The notes beneath the pieces are model-generated. The model ran no database searches, had not been told where the DNA came from, and was given only the letters and a program-made list of their open reading frames with translations. A stretch of DNA of 64,000 nt, from the NCBI GenBank assembly GCA_017163975.1, contig JAFFSR010000369.1, forward strand, positions 4,232,001 to 4,296,000, in the 5' to 3' direction. This DNA comes from Anastatus disparis. Its lineage: Eukaryota; Arthropoda; Insecta; Hymenoptera; Eupelmidae. Below, piece after piece: positions 29,480-42,169 of this stretch. Both the position numbers and the translations under genes were made by a program. Every line of letters starts with the position of its first letter. The stretch's first letter is position 1.

Positions 29480-29890
29480 AAGTAATTGAGAATACTTGCA
29501 CCAGTTACCAGTTACAGAGCAAGTAATTGGTAAATGGTCGGACCAGTTAGCAGTTACTAGATGAGTAAATGAAAATGGTCAGACCATTTATTTACCAGTA
29601 CCTGGGTGTGTAACTGGAAAGGGTCCGACTTTTTGCAGTTACTTACCCAGTAACTGGTAAATGGTCCGACCATTCCCAGTTACTCAGCCAATAATTGGTA
29701 AATAATCCAACCATTTACCAGTTACCCACCAAACTAACTGATCAATTTGACCATTTACAAGTTCTCCACCGGGTAACTGCTAACATATTGATTTGGCCAG
29801 TTACCCACCCCGTAACTGCTAACTGGTCCAACCATTTCTAGTTACTCACCCAGTAACTGGCAAATGGTCCGACCGTTCACCAGCTCTTCA
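29480..29890. repeat. Palindromic minisatellite
   Basis: About eight imperfect units of about 48-50 bp pair GTAACTGG...CCAGTTAC and TGGTC..GACCA, so each unit is itself an inverted repeat (core TAACTGGTAAATGGTCCGAC). Confidence 0.85.
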
Positions 29891-31800
29891 CTAGTACTAT
29901 TAGACTATTTATTACTTACTTAGACTATTTTCAATGTGTTACTTTTACGTAAAAAAGACATTAAAAATGGTCAAACTTAGAAAATTTGAGAATGATCTAA
30001 AGTATGCACTTTTTTTATAGCTTAAGAAACATACGCAGAAAAATCTAAAAAAAGTGTCATTTTTGACGTATAAAATTATATACCAAGGAGTGCAATTTTT
30101 AAATCGATACCAAAGTTTAAGTACATACTCTACTTCAAAAAACTAATAGTTCAAGCCCTAATTAAAGTGTGTGTGACCCCAGAAACTTGTATTATAGACT
30201 TTTGAATTGTTATGAAATCGAGTTCTCAAAATTAAAAAGTACCTGAAAATTGCCCATATATCAATACCATTATAGAAACCAAAAATGAAATCGTAGGTTA
30301 TTTATTGCGAATTCAAATAAATTAAGAAAGTGTCATATCATTGATGAAATAAAAAAGATAATTAAAAAAATTGATGAAAATTGATACGATTAGAACCCTA
30401 TAAATCGCAAATCGCAAATATTTGCTGTCAAATAAATACATTTAATACAAATTATAAATATAGAAATTGATTAAAAATATTTTTTATAAATTTTAACTAA
30501 AAGAAATAAAATTTATTTTGTTCTTTTTGTTGGGGCCCCTGCTTGATACTGTTACGTCATAAACGTACCTTTTTTATTAACATTGGTAAATCAAAATTCC
30601 TCAGTTTTTGAACAGTCGCATTATTTCATTATTAAGCGAAATTAAGTAGATCATAAGAAAAGAATCAAAACGTATATTTCGAAGTTACCAAACGAATCCT
30701 AAAAACCATTACAGAACATATCAAAATTTAAGAAAATTTATAAATAAAAATTGATGTAAAAGATAATAAATCTCATAAACAAGTATGAGTATAAAAGCCA
30801 AATGAAACAAATGACATTTGGGACACTACCCAGGGTTTCTTATTGGTAACAAGTTTACACTGCCCGTAAGTTCTTATATTTCAAAAGCAATTGCTAATAC
30901 TACATATACATACATCGATTATTAAAATATATACGCGTATAAAAATTTATTGTATTAAAAGTGTTAAAAAAGATATAAATAAACCTAGAGGATATATATA
31001 TTTACGTATCAGGCCTATTCATTTGTCTACCCGTATCCAGCATCAATCTACATAAAGGAGCACTAAAAGGGAAGAATAAATTATAATATATATTCATTCA
31101 AATCATTAATAATTGTCCAATAGTGAGAGCGATCCCTCTCAGTCAAATATTGGTGGAGCCTTCTCCACCACTAGGTTACATACATCTTTTTATTATACTT
31201 ATATTATTTAACTTTTACTACCTTGATATTAACTTAAACATTTTGAGGTGGTTCTTGCATGTACAACTGAAGTCAATGTCAATAAAAAAATATATGTAGA
31301 TATTTATCTATATATATATTTTTGAAAATTGAATAATTATTTTTTACATTTAATTATACTATAAGAATTGTATTTTTTACTCATTGCGCACTTAAAATTT
31401 TAATAAATTCACATGAACTTGATCGCGTGGTGCAATGCATACATTCTGCTATGTATAGGTGCTATTCTTGAGTTCGATTATTTTAAGTTTAATATTTCGA
31501 AAATAATTGAAAATATGAATGAAGAAAAGTCAAAAACTATGAAAAATGAGTGGAGAAATACCTACTGACAAACACGGGGATTTAAGAAAGGCCATTTTAT
31601 GAAAAAATCATCAGTGATGAAGAGAGAAAAGATGCAAGCCGAAAAGAGGTTATGTAAGGTATGTATAAATAATATTTCAAAGGTGATAATTTTATTTGAC
31701 AACTTACATATAAATAAAAAAATAATACAATATAATTCAATGTTATTTAACAAACTAATAAAGATATCCAAAAAGATTTTCTTTCTGGAAGGGAAGTAGT
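29891..31800. other. AT-rich non-coding interval
   Basis: I find no gene, tRNA or clear repeat here. Short frames at 31562-31799 lack recognisable domains. It lies directly upstream of the Mutator-like relic and may contain its 5' end. Confidence 0.5.
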
Positions 31801-31825
31801 TGAACCAAGTCTACTGGCTAAAGAA

Positions 31826-32285
31826 ATGTGGTGTACGCACTGCCAAATTCCTCTCTCTTTTGAATTTGCTGTAGAAAAAGTACAAAAAGGATTAGCAAAC
31901 ATCTACACTATTAAGTGTTGCAAGTGTCCTATGATAAAATCAGTTTGCACTAGTAAACTTTTTGGAGAAAAAAACAACCTATTTTCTGTTAATGTAAAAG
32001 CAGCTATGGGTAAGTATTTATGGTCTTCTTTTTTATAATAATTTTTCTTGCAATTAATGTGACATATACATTATAGGTATTCTAGATGCTGGTATAGGAG
32101 AATCTCAGTTCAATAAATTGTTGTCATCACTGAATATTCTTCCAACACATGCTACGTTACTAAAACGTTATGAAAGAATCATGGAAAAAGGACTTGAAAC
32201 TGTTGCAGAGGAAATTTGCAGTAAGAACTTGGAGGATGAAAAATCTATTGCGAAGAGGAAAGATGATGTGGTGAATGACGAATGA
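31826..32285 (+). pseudogene. Mutator-like transposon gene, N-terminal exons
   Basis: Exon 31826-32009 (CTHCQIPLSF... KCCKCPM, paired C-x2-C motifs) ends at GTAAGT. Exon 32077-32285 follows ATTATAG and continues in frame through the 67-base intron with GIGESQFNKLLSSLNILP, ending at a stop at 32283. This order of a zinc-binding segment then a helical segment precedes the transposase core at 33540 in related elements. Confidence 0.6.
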
Positions 32286-32325
32286 GATTTTTTTAGGATT
32301 TCGATCAAGTTTTGTAGGAATTTTT

Positions 32326-32670
32326 TAAATTTTTAATATTTGTAAATTATTGAATCAATTGGTTAAAACTTGATCTATCTATAGTTATTTTTAAATATGT
32401 TCATCTACTAAAATTATTGCATTGATAAAGTTTTATAATTATTCTATAGATGATAATTCTAATCAGTAATATTTTTATATTTTTATACATAATGTAGAAT
32501 TTTTTTTTTCATTTTTAATATTTTTAAATAATTGAATTGGTTAAAACTTGATTTTTATATAGTTATTTTAAAATATCTTCATCTACTAAAATCATTGCAT
32601 TAATAAAGTTTTATAATTATTCTATAGATTATAATTCTAATCAGTAATATTTTTATATTTTTATACATAA
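32326..32670. repeat. ~175-bp tandem duplication
   Basis: Two adjacent copies share AATTGGTTAAAACTTGAT, TCATCTACTAAAAT and TCTAATCAGTAATATTTTTA. The rest of the gap to 33540 is AT-rich and non-coding, including ATTTAAATTTAA-rich tandem stretches near 33350-33450. Confidence 0.8.
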
Positions 32671-33539
32671 TTATATTTACAAGCTAAGTTACTAATTGTG
32701 AAATTGATACAATGAATTATTATTTTAAATTTGTTATTGTTGTTTACACGTATGCATATTAACTATAAAAATTCTTTTTATTCAATTAATATTAGAATTT
32801 CATCTCAATGCAATATTTGTTATAAATTTATACTTTTGTCTTTTCAGTTCTGTTAAAATAGATTTTTGGTTCTTGCGTAAAATATAGCTTAAACCAATGA
32901 AGCAATTCAAATGCAACAAAGTTTGTTACTTAATTCTTTGAATTCAGATAATTTTGGTTCAAAATCATATAAAATAGTTGTATACACATATGCATATGTA
33001 TATATAAACTTTATTTTATGCAGAATTAAAAATACCTTTTAACAGTGTTCGAAGGATTGCATTCTAAAAGTAACAATTCTTATCATCAATATGTACGTAC
33101 TTTAATAATTATAATTAATAGATATTGAACTGATGAATTAATTAATACGTACTTTAATAGTTATAGTTAAATCATTGAAATAAATTATAGATATTTTTTG
33201 AATATCAAAAATCTTTTTACATTTTAAGAAATAGTACTAAGCTCTTGATGTAGAACGTTTCTTAACATAAGATTGAAATTTAGTTTAAGTTTACATTTAA
33301 TAGTAAAACTTTAGTCTAAAACCCCCTTTGATCCGAATTATTTACTTTAAATAAAAGATTTAAATTTAAATGTAAGATTTACTTTAATATAATATTTGAA
33401 TTTAAATATAAGATTTACTTAGATATAAGATTTAAATTTAAGTTGAATAGAAATGTAATGATTATACAGTTTTTGGATATTTTAATAAATAAAAACATAT
33501 TCACAATACTATTGTAAATCTTTTATTGACCAGTATAAT

Positions 33540-34740
33540 TGATTCCACAACACTTTATTTATAGAACCGGACAGGGTAAAGATGATTTAACTTTCAGTTT
33601 CGATGTAGGCTGGCAAAAAAGAGGTACTGGAAGAGCCTATAATAGTCTTTCTGGTAATTATTCCCAATTATTTACTTATACAAATTATTTTTCTATTAAT
33701 ACTTTAAAACAAAATAGAATGAGCAGATATTTTCATAAATACTATTCATTTTAAATGATTTCAATCATATTAACTATATTTTAAAGGAAAAAGTATCTGT
33801 CGCATATTATATATGGTATATAAAGTACACATTGATGCTTATAGAGTTTTTTTTCTGAATAGCACATGGTGCTTTAATAGGACATTATTCAAAGAAAATT
33901 GTGTCTTATGCCGTTCACTCAAAAACTTGCCGGAGATGTAATTTAGGACACAAAAAAGTGACCATGATTGCAGGCTGAATTATGAAGGTTCCGCAAAAGG
34001 GATGGAACCTGATATGGCCTTGGAAATGTATACTAAAAATCTATTATTTGAAAAAAACCACGTTTATGGAGCAAGACTAATCATGGATAATGATTCTAGT
34101 ACCTTTGCAGGGTTGCGCAGTGTCTGCTCACAGTATTGAGTTATGGGCTGACAAAAATCTTCCGGTAAAAGCATTCTCTAATTCTCTATATGGAATATCT
34201 GTACCGAAATCTCTAGTAGAATATTTCTCTACAAAATTGAGTAATGCGATTTCACAAAATAAAGGAGATCCAGATGCTCTTTAAGCACAGCTGAAGGCAA
34301 TAGTTCCTCATGCATTTGGTAATCATCAAAATTGTACTTTTCACGAAGAAAAAGAAAATTACGTTTATAAACGATTACCAAACAAAAAGCCATTAGAAAG
34401 TCCAGAGCTAAGAATATCTTTAGAAGATTTGATGCTCGTTATATTGATAATGTTAAAAAATTAGCTCCTGCTGCATCAACGCAAGGAAACGAATCTTTTA
34501 ACAACACTATTGCATCATTTTGTCCGAAATCAAAGCATTATTCAGGATCAGAGTCATTAAACTTTCGAGTATCGGGAACTGTCTGCCAGAAAAGCATAGG
34601 TTACGAATATCCTGATTATGTCTATGAAAAATAGGCCTGAGTCCTCTTCGAAAGGGATTGCGTTATCGGAAGATAAAGACTGATAAAATGATCAAAAAAA
34701 GACTTTTTGTGACCAGCCGTAACGGGAAATTACAGTAATA
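33540..34740 (+). pseudogene. Mutator-like transposase core (degenerate)
   Basis: Recognisable blocks in shifting frames: SFDVGWQKRGTGRAYNSLSG (33590-33655), GSAKGMEPDMALEMY and IMDNDSSTFAG (about 33985-34120), a HAFGNHQNCT segment (34310-34335), KRLPNKKPLESPELR, QGNESFNN (34478 onward) and FRVSGTVCQKS. These fit the Mutator-like transposase domain seen in cnidarian and insect elements; D and E residues at the expected places are the likely catalytic ones. Several stops and frame changes make it a relic. It is followed by a MITE and then by an exonuclease. Confidence 0.65.
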
Positions 34741-34761
34741 ATTAAAGTAATATAGGTCTAA

Positions 34762-35446
34762 CTAGGAGAGTAACCCTTGTTTGGGTCACGGATCTTGCTG
34801 TAACTTGCAGATATGTTTTTATACATAAAATCATGAAAAAAGCCGCAAGCATTCGGTCTAACGCTTGATCATTCCAAGATTATGAGTTATTTTGTCAAAT
34901 TTCTTTGAAAAATCATTGTTTATATTATTGAATATTACTCCCCAACGGGAGCTTCTGAGTTCATTCTGCAAAATTCTTCTAAAAGTTGAGATTAAATTCT
35001 TTCGATTAAAAAAAAAACGTGTTCAAAAAGCTCAACCCATTCAAAAGTTATAGCAAAATACAAAACTTGAAAAAATCAGCATAATAATTTCATGAAAATT
35101 TAAGTTTAATTTTATGCAAAATTTTATGAAAATATTTATAACAGTGTTTATTTCTCCATAACTTTTGAACTGGTTGAGCTTTTTGAACACGTTTTTTTTT
35201 AATTGAAAGGATTTAATCTCAATTTTTAGAAGAATTTTGCAGAATGAACTTGGAAGCTCCCGTTGGGAAGTAATATTCAATAATATAAACAATGATTTTT
35301 CAAAGAAATTTGACAAAATAACTCATAATCTTGGAATGTTTGAGCGTTAGACTGAACGCTTGCACCTTTTTTCATGATTTTATGTATAAAAACATATCCG
35401 CAAGTTACAGCAAGATCCGTGACCCAAACATGGGTTACTCTCCTAG
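34762..35446. mobile_element. 685-bp MITE with ~300-bp inverted repeats, TSD TAA
   Basis: The ends CTAGGAGAGTAACCC and the reverse are flanked by TAA on both sides (34759-34761, 35447-35449). The arms match with few differences, and the centre is about 100 bp. A TWA duplication is typical of PIF/Harbinger; a transposase is absent. It lies between the transposase relic and the exonuclease. Confidence 0.8.
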
Positions 35447-35449
35447 TAA

Positions 35450-36434
35450 GTGGTGTGCTTGATCTTCCAATCGATACACCTGTATCATTTACAAATATAG
35501 ATAAATTTGCTAATTTCAAAATGATTTATGTTGATACAGAAATTACGGGTCTTTCAGCTCAAGATCAAATGTGTCAGGTATTTTTTAAAATTAATTAATA
35601 TTTCATTTTTATAGGATTGTCAATTTTTAATACAAATTTTTTATTGTAGATCGCAGCTTATGATGGAAAAACGTTTTATAACGCTTACACAGTTCCAACT
35701 GTACCTATGAAATCTGCAGCATCTGCCAAAACTGGTTTAAGCATAAAAAAAGGTGAAATGTTTCATCATAAGAATAAATTGAAAACTGTTTCAAATGAAA
35801 CGTGTATAGTAGGTTTCATAGACTATCTTATAAATATCAAAAATAGCGAATCCTGTCAAATTATATTAGTTGGACATAATGTTTTAAGGTTTATAATATT
35901 TGTATTGTACTATATTATAATATATATATATGCTAAATTATTTTTTATATTATTGTATATATTTTTTATAGTTTTGATGTTCAAAAGATAAAAAATCTTA
36001 CAAAACAATTTGGATTATACAATAAATTTACTGATACAGTTTATGGATATTCAGACACTCTGCAGATTTTAAGGAAAAAATTACCTGATAAAGCGAAAAA
36101 TAAGTTGGCATATTCAGAAGAAGCATTAGTAAAAGAATATCTGCCACAAGAAAAAAGTGAAACTCTACATGATGCTTTGCAAGATATAAAATTATTGAAA
36201 AAATTAGTAGAATGTCTAAGGATCTCTGACGAAGAGTTAAAAAATGGATGCCAAACCATCAAACAATTGGAACAAAGTAAATTAAATAAAATTGTCCAAG
36301 AAAAAAATAAAGCATCTTTACAAATATTTAAAGACCTTATTTCTCCACGACTAATCAACAAGATGGCAAAAGAACGTATAAATCAAAAAATCCTGATCGA
36401 TGTTTACAAAAAAAAACTCTACACAGGGTATTAA
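35450..36434 (+). CDS. DEDDh 3'-5' exonuclease domain of a Mutator-like element (three exons)
   Basis: Exons about 35450-35577, 35650-35888 and 35972-36434 join in frame across GT-AG introns of 72 and 83 bases. DEDDh motifs are present: YVDTEITGL (Exo I, D and E), GHNV followed after the intron by FDV (Exo II), and LHDALQDIKLL (Exo III, H and D). The domain resembles DnaQ/TREX-type nucleases that trim 3' ends. In related elements it is fused to a Mutator-like transposase, and here it directly follows one, so it is probably the C-terminal domain of that protein rather than a host gene. No stop is seen in these exons; the true 5' end was cut by the MITE. Confidence 0.7.
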
Positions 36435-36559
36435 AATGTTATTATCTCTGAATGTTAATAAAAAAGTAAGAGTAATTTTTTCGCTCAATATCATTAATGT
36501 TTTATGTGATAAAGTAAAAAATATGTGTTCCTAAAAAATAAAAGTATTATATTTTCAAT

Positions 36560-36945
36560 CCAAAAATATTTATTATGTCATGTGAAATATAGTATAAAAT
36601 ATAAGATTGAAATAAATTTTCATCTTTGTAAGTATATATTTTAAATTTTTTCTATATATTTTGTAATGATATTTATGAATTATCTTATGATAATACATAA
36701 TAAAATAATATAAAAATAGCTGCAATAAAATAATTTTCTATAATGTAAATAAAAGTATTCTATTTTTACGCCAAAAATATTTATTTTGATATATGAAATA
36801 TAATATGAAATATATAATTGCAATAAATTTTCATGTTTGTGATTATAGATTTTTAATTTTTTCCAAAATTTTTTGTAATGATAATTATTTATTATTTTAT
36901 GATGATTCATTAAAAAATAATATAAAGATAGCTGTAATAAAATAA
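36560..36945. repeat. ~205-bp tandem duplication
   Basis: Two AT-rich copies (AAAATATTTATT..., then AATAAATTTTCAT and AATAATATAAA.ATAGCTG). No gene is seen. Confidence 0.75.
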
Positions 36946-37019
36946 TTGATATAATATTATTAATTGTATTTTGTGATAATACTATTAAAAATATATCGCC
37001 GCTGTCGTCGTCTGAAATA

Positions 37020-37690
37020 CGCCGCTCATTTTTGGCTCCTAAATTTAGCTGAAATTCAGCTAAAATTCAGCTAAAATTCAACTAAAATCAGCTAAAAGTC
37101 AGCTAAAATTTTGATGAATTTAACTATAATTTAGCTGAAAGCAAGCTAAAAGTCAGCAAAAAGTTACGTATAAGTTAGTTAGAAGTTAGCTAAAAGTTAG
37201 CTAAAAATCAGCTAAAAGTTGGCTAAAATTTAGATGTATTCAGCTGTAATTTAGCTAAAAGCTAGCTATATCTCTCTATACTATAAACAGATTCCGCCGT
37301 CACCGTTGCCGCTGTGTGTAAGAATTCGATTTGTCCTTGGTTAGCTAGAATTTAGCTAGAATCTAACTGAAATTTTGCTAAAAGTTAGTTAAAAATTAGC
37401 TAAAAGGTAGCTAAAAGTTAGCTGGAAGTTAGCTGAAGTCAGATAAAATTAAATTAAAGTTAGCTACATTCAATCAAAAGTTAGCTACATTCAATCAAAG
37501 GTTAGCTACATTCAATCAAAAGTTAGTTACATTAAATCAAAAGTTAGCTAAATTTAATGTTAAAATTAGCTAAATTCATACAAAATTTAGTTGGAAATTA
37601 GCTGAAATTTAGCTAACAGTTATCTTAAATTTATATTAATTTTAGGCAATTTCAGGTAAATATTGATTTGTTTTTAACTGAATTTTAGCT
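37020..37690. repeat. (AGTTAGCTAAAA)n minisatellite
   Basis: Dozens of 10-13 bp units such as AGTTAGCTAAAA and ATTCAGCTAAA. An interruption at 37266-37340 carries GC-rich CCGCCGTCACCG sequence also seen near 37000 and, inverted, near 63780. Confidence 0.85.
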
Positions 37691-37704
37691 GCATTTTAGA
37701 TCTA

Positions 37705-38570
37705 TCTATATTATACGTCTCTATATTATTGAAAGTATATCACCGCTGTTATCTTAGAAACGTGCCCCTCATTTTTAGAACTATATTACAGCGTTAAATT
37801 TAGCTGGATTTAAGCATGTAATTAGCTAGGAAATAACTAAATTAAGCTATATTTGAGCTTTAAAATAACTGAAAATTAGCTGATTTCAAGCTTGTAGTCA
37901 ACTTGGTAATAGCTAATTTTAAGTTTTGTATATAACGATATATGATAACATAAGTTTAAGATTTATAATAGATGAAAAATAGGTTACAATATATTTTTAC
38001 AATCAGCTAACTATCCTGTAATCATCGTGAAGTTTAATCATATAAATAATTATCAATTTTACGATTTTATTTAAAGTATAGGGTTGAAAATATCATTTTG
38101 AAAAAGCTAAATTGAAGTTTAATAATCAAATGATAAGATTTAAATTTTGTTAAGTCAAAATCAATATCTAACACTTAAATATAGTCTTTATAAATCAAAT
38201 TTAATTTTTATTTAATTTTGTAAAAAAACACCGACATTACAGTTTTCCAAATTTTTTATTCTTAATCCATAAATGTTTCAAATATCTATTACTGTCTTCC
38301 ATTTTAGTTCATTATAAAACTGTCGAATATAAAACTATCATTATATTCAGTTCATTATAAAAGTATCAAATAAAATCTCTATAATTGAATTATTAAATCA
38401 AGTGTACTTATTCACTGTCTGTCTGTATCTACTTAGCTGAATCATAGTAAGATTATTACAGTTATATTTCTACATATTTCTTTCAAAATTGCAAATTTTT
38501 GGATATTTTTTTAAATTATAAAAGTAAGATGGGGGTTGGCGCGCTTGCGCGCAGAGGGCATGCCTCCTAG
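37705..38570 (+). mobile_element. Candidate non-autonomous Helitron
   Basis: The proposed 3' end has a GCGCGC-TT-GCGCGC hairpin (38539-38552), a 14-base spacer and CTAG followed by T (38567-38571), the standard Helitron terminus. The proposed 5' end is TC (37705) after A: TCTATATTATACGTCTC. No protein is encoded. The 5' boundary is the weaker of the two. Confidence 0.45.
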
Positions 38571-38579
38571 TTGTGATAA

Positions 38580-39950
38580 AAATTTAAAATTTTTCAAAAT
38601 TTGCGCACTTTTCTTGTTGCTCTTATATCACGCGGAAAACATGGCGTCCCTACAGCCATCCTGTAACAACGACGTTTATTGACTTTGACATATTAGATCT
38701 CAATATTTACCACGGCAATGTGTAATTTACTAGATGTCACTTGAAAGAGGAAGCTTTTTTCAATTTTTTTGTTCATCTGTATATTTCTCAGAAAATCACT
38801 CCCTGCTCTGCAAATACTCAATTTTAATACGTTTTACTAATAGTCCCATAAGTGTCCATACAAAAAAGTTTGAACTTTAAGCTGAAATTTTATCAAATTT
38901 TGCACGGCAAGCCTATAAATTAAACACACGATCGGATTCAGGAGATTTTAAATAATAAGAAACGTTATTGTGCAGTCTCAGAATTTTCATGCAAGAACCT
39001 CCTTAAAATTAATCAAATTCATTCAATCAAACGTATTAAGTTTAATATTCAATTTAATTTATACTAAATTATTCAATCTGTCTATAAATTATTAATCATT
39101 TCAATATATACATTCGTTAAATCATTCATTTTATTTAGTCCTGGTGAAAGCCAAGACCTAACAATACAACACTCAAGAGTTTAAGAATCACCTTGAACAC
39201 TTTCATGCTTTTGTACATTGATTTTTCTATTCACCTAGTGAGTGGAAATTGATAAGTTCATAACAAAAACGAATGGCCACATAGTAAAAATGTATTAAAT
39301 TTATATATAATTAGAAGTTATATTTGTTAAAAATATTAATATATTATGATTTTAATACGTTACGCAGTAAAATGTAATTAATAAATATAATTTTTTACAC
39401 GCTTTTATTAAGCTCGCTTTCACGTCTGTCTGTCTGTCTGTCTGTCTGTCTGTAATCAAATCTTGCACTCTCGATTTGAGCCACTTTTTGTTGATGGAAA
39501 TTTCTGAAATTTTACACAGACCTCATTATCCAATGACAATGCAATAATCCGTTGTCAGGTCGGCGATGACGGGTGTGCAAAGTCATCACCGAAGAAGTTT
39601 AAATGGGGAGGCATCTTTAGGTTGAGGCGAGTTGATAGAATGTTGTTGAGTTAATAGTTATAGAAAATGCACAGGGATAGGGGAATGTATAGGCGGAAAT
39701 AGAGAGGAAAGGGGAATTCATGTGAGTAGGGGAACATATAGGGGATAGGGGAATATAGGGGATATGTGGATACATAGGGGATAGAGGAATATAGGGGATA
39801 TCGGAATATATATAAGGGATCGGAGAATATATAGGGAAAATGGGAATGTATAGGGGATAGGGGAATGTATAAAAGATACAATTAAATACAAGCTTTTAAA
39901 AAAAATTACTCATAGAAAATTCAATTTTAACTAAAAAGTAGAAAATGAAA
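38580..39950. repeat. Non-coding interval with (GTCT)n and GGGGAATATA-type minisatellite
   Basis: A (GTCT)7 microsatellite occurs at about 39425-39452 and a GGGGATAGGGGAATATA repeat at 39670-39870. The apparent tyrosine/proline-rich frame over the latter is an artefact. Nothing else is recognised. Confidence 0.6.
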
Positions 39951-40300
39951 AATTTAAAAAAAACATTTTAAAAACACGCTTTTATAATAGAGAAAAGTCA
40001 CTAAAAAGTATTAAATAAACTAATTTACTTCTTTAAAATTACTTCTATACAGTTCATTGCAATAATTAAGAAAAAATTTTACAGCAAAAATTAAAAAAAA
40101 AAGTGTGGGCGCTAATTTTAGTAAATCCAATTCAGCGCCCACACTTTCATTTTTGAATTTTGGCTGTAAAATTTTCTCTTAATTATTGCAATGAACTGTA
40201 TAAAAGTAATTTTAATGAAGTAAATTAGTTTATTTAATACTTTTTAGTGACTTTTCTCTATTATAAAAGCGTGTTTTTAAAATGTTTTTTTAAATTTTTT
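39951..40300. repeat. 350-bp palindrome (foldback MITE)
   Basis: The ~160-bp arms are inverted copies separated by about 20 bp; the arm tips at the centre read AGTGTGGGCGCT / AGCGCCCACACT. Confidence 0.85.
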
Positions 40301-41480
40301 TTAATAATACAAAAGTATCTTTAATGATAATTCATCCAGTATTTATCTATATTTACCAGGGAATTTCAGAAATAAAATTTTTTTCAATTTATTTTTTATA
40401 ATTATATTTTCTATTAACCTTCCAAATAAAGCTCAATACATTTATTTTCAACGATGAGCCGAAAGCACAGTTTTCCCTTCCAATGTTGGAAACGAAATGT
40501 CGCACTTTTGGCCCATTGTTCAAAAAGAAAGTATATTAACTAAAAAAGAAAAAATGGTCGTTTCATAGCTTGTGCTTGTTGTCGTCGCCTTTGACTTAGG
40601 TCTCAATTTACACTTGCATTAAGCTGACCAATACGTTTTCTCTCAAGGTTAACACTATAGTAATTTTTCCATAAATTCTCAAATTAGCTCGATTTATATA
40701 TCGCTATCAAAAACAAAACATGAAATAATTCGAAAATAATTTAAATCAATTTATGAGTCCAAATAATACAGGAAAATAAAAATGGAATACTAAAAATAAT
40801 TGAAAATAAACAAAAGCCTCGAAATGTTTTAAATACAAATTTATGAATACCAAAAATAATTTTGAAGTATAGAAAACAAAATTATCATAATGACCAATTA
40901 AAAATAAATAATCATCTGAAAATTTGTACAGTATTCTGTATAAATATTTTAAATTATGTTTAATATTTTTTGCGAAAAAATTGATTTATCTAATAATTTA
41001 GCCCGAAAGAAATTTTTTCCAACTCATTTTTCAAAATGAAGTTATTTTTATTTATTTTTCCAACTTGCACCTTGGTCTTGTCCTCTTCATATAATAAGGA
41101 AAATAATGAGCCATTAATGAGTACATTTAATCTGAGTTAATATTAATTTTTTCAACATTATAATATTCATATTTTTCTTTCTATTAAATTAACTGATGAA
41201 TTTTGCACATTTGGCAAAATTAAAATATATTCTGCTCATCATTTACAAAAAACATTATTTTTAACTTTTTAATATAAGTTTGTAATTTTAAAGTAAAAAA
41301 TATAACAATGTTTTTATATAAATATTGCTAATAATTATAATTTTCCATGTTCCATAAATTTTGATCCCTTTAAACTAGATCTTTCAATTTCGTTTTTTAT
41401 TTTGGATTAAAAAAGAAACATATTTTCAAAGTTATGACTCTTATTTTCTAATTGTGCGTGTTTTTATATGGGAAAAATTT
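40301..41480. other. AT-rich non-coding interval
   Basis: No gene or clear repeat was found. Confidence 0.5.
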
Positions 41481-41481
41481 C

Positions 41482-42169
41482 TGGAAATAATTGTAAATAA
41501 CGATTCATAATAGTAAATAAATGTGAATAAGTGTTAAAAAACGACAGAATTGAGACATAAATAACAGTTATTTACAATTATTTACAATTATTTACTGTTA
41601 TTTACACTTATTTATATTTATTCACAGTTATATACATTTATTTACTTTTTTTACAATTATTTACACTTATTTACGACTATTTATAGTTTTTTACAGTTAT
41701 TTGCAGTTATTTATATTTTCAAAAATATTCACAAATTTATTCAAATTTTATATAGATGCAAAAATTTTTGAAATTACGAATAATTGTAAATAATTGTAAA
41801 AAACTATGGAAAATTGTAAATAATTGTAAATAATTATAAATAATTGTAAATAACTGTAAAAAATTGTAAATAATTGTAAATAACTATGAATAATTGTAAA
41901 TAATTATTAATAACATTAAATTATTCACTCATTCAAAAAATTTTTAAAAGTGTAAGTAACTGTAAATAATTATGAATAATTATAAATAACTATAAAAAAA
42001 ACTGTAAATAATTGTAAATAACTGTAAATAACTGTTAATACCTGTAAATAACTGTAAGTAATAGTAATTAATAGTAAATAATAGTAAATAACTATTATTT
42101 ATGTCTCAATTCTGACATTTTTCAACAGTTATTTACAATTATTTACAGTTATTCACAGAAATTATTTCC
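41482..42169. mobile_element. Foldback element made of TAAATAATTG repeats
   Basis: The outer arms share GACAGAATTGAGACATAAAT (41545) and its complement (near 42095). The inner part is a dense array of 10-bp units, TTATTTACAA on the left and AATTGTAAAT on the right, so the whole can fold back. Confidence 0.75.

Noticed and set aside
29480..29890. CRISPR-like array
   Set aside because: The units are palindromic and contiguous without unique spacers, and the DNA is eukaryotic.
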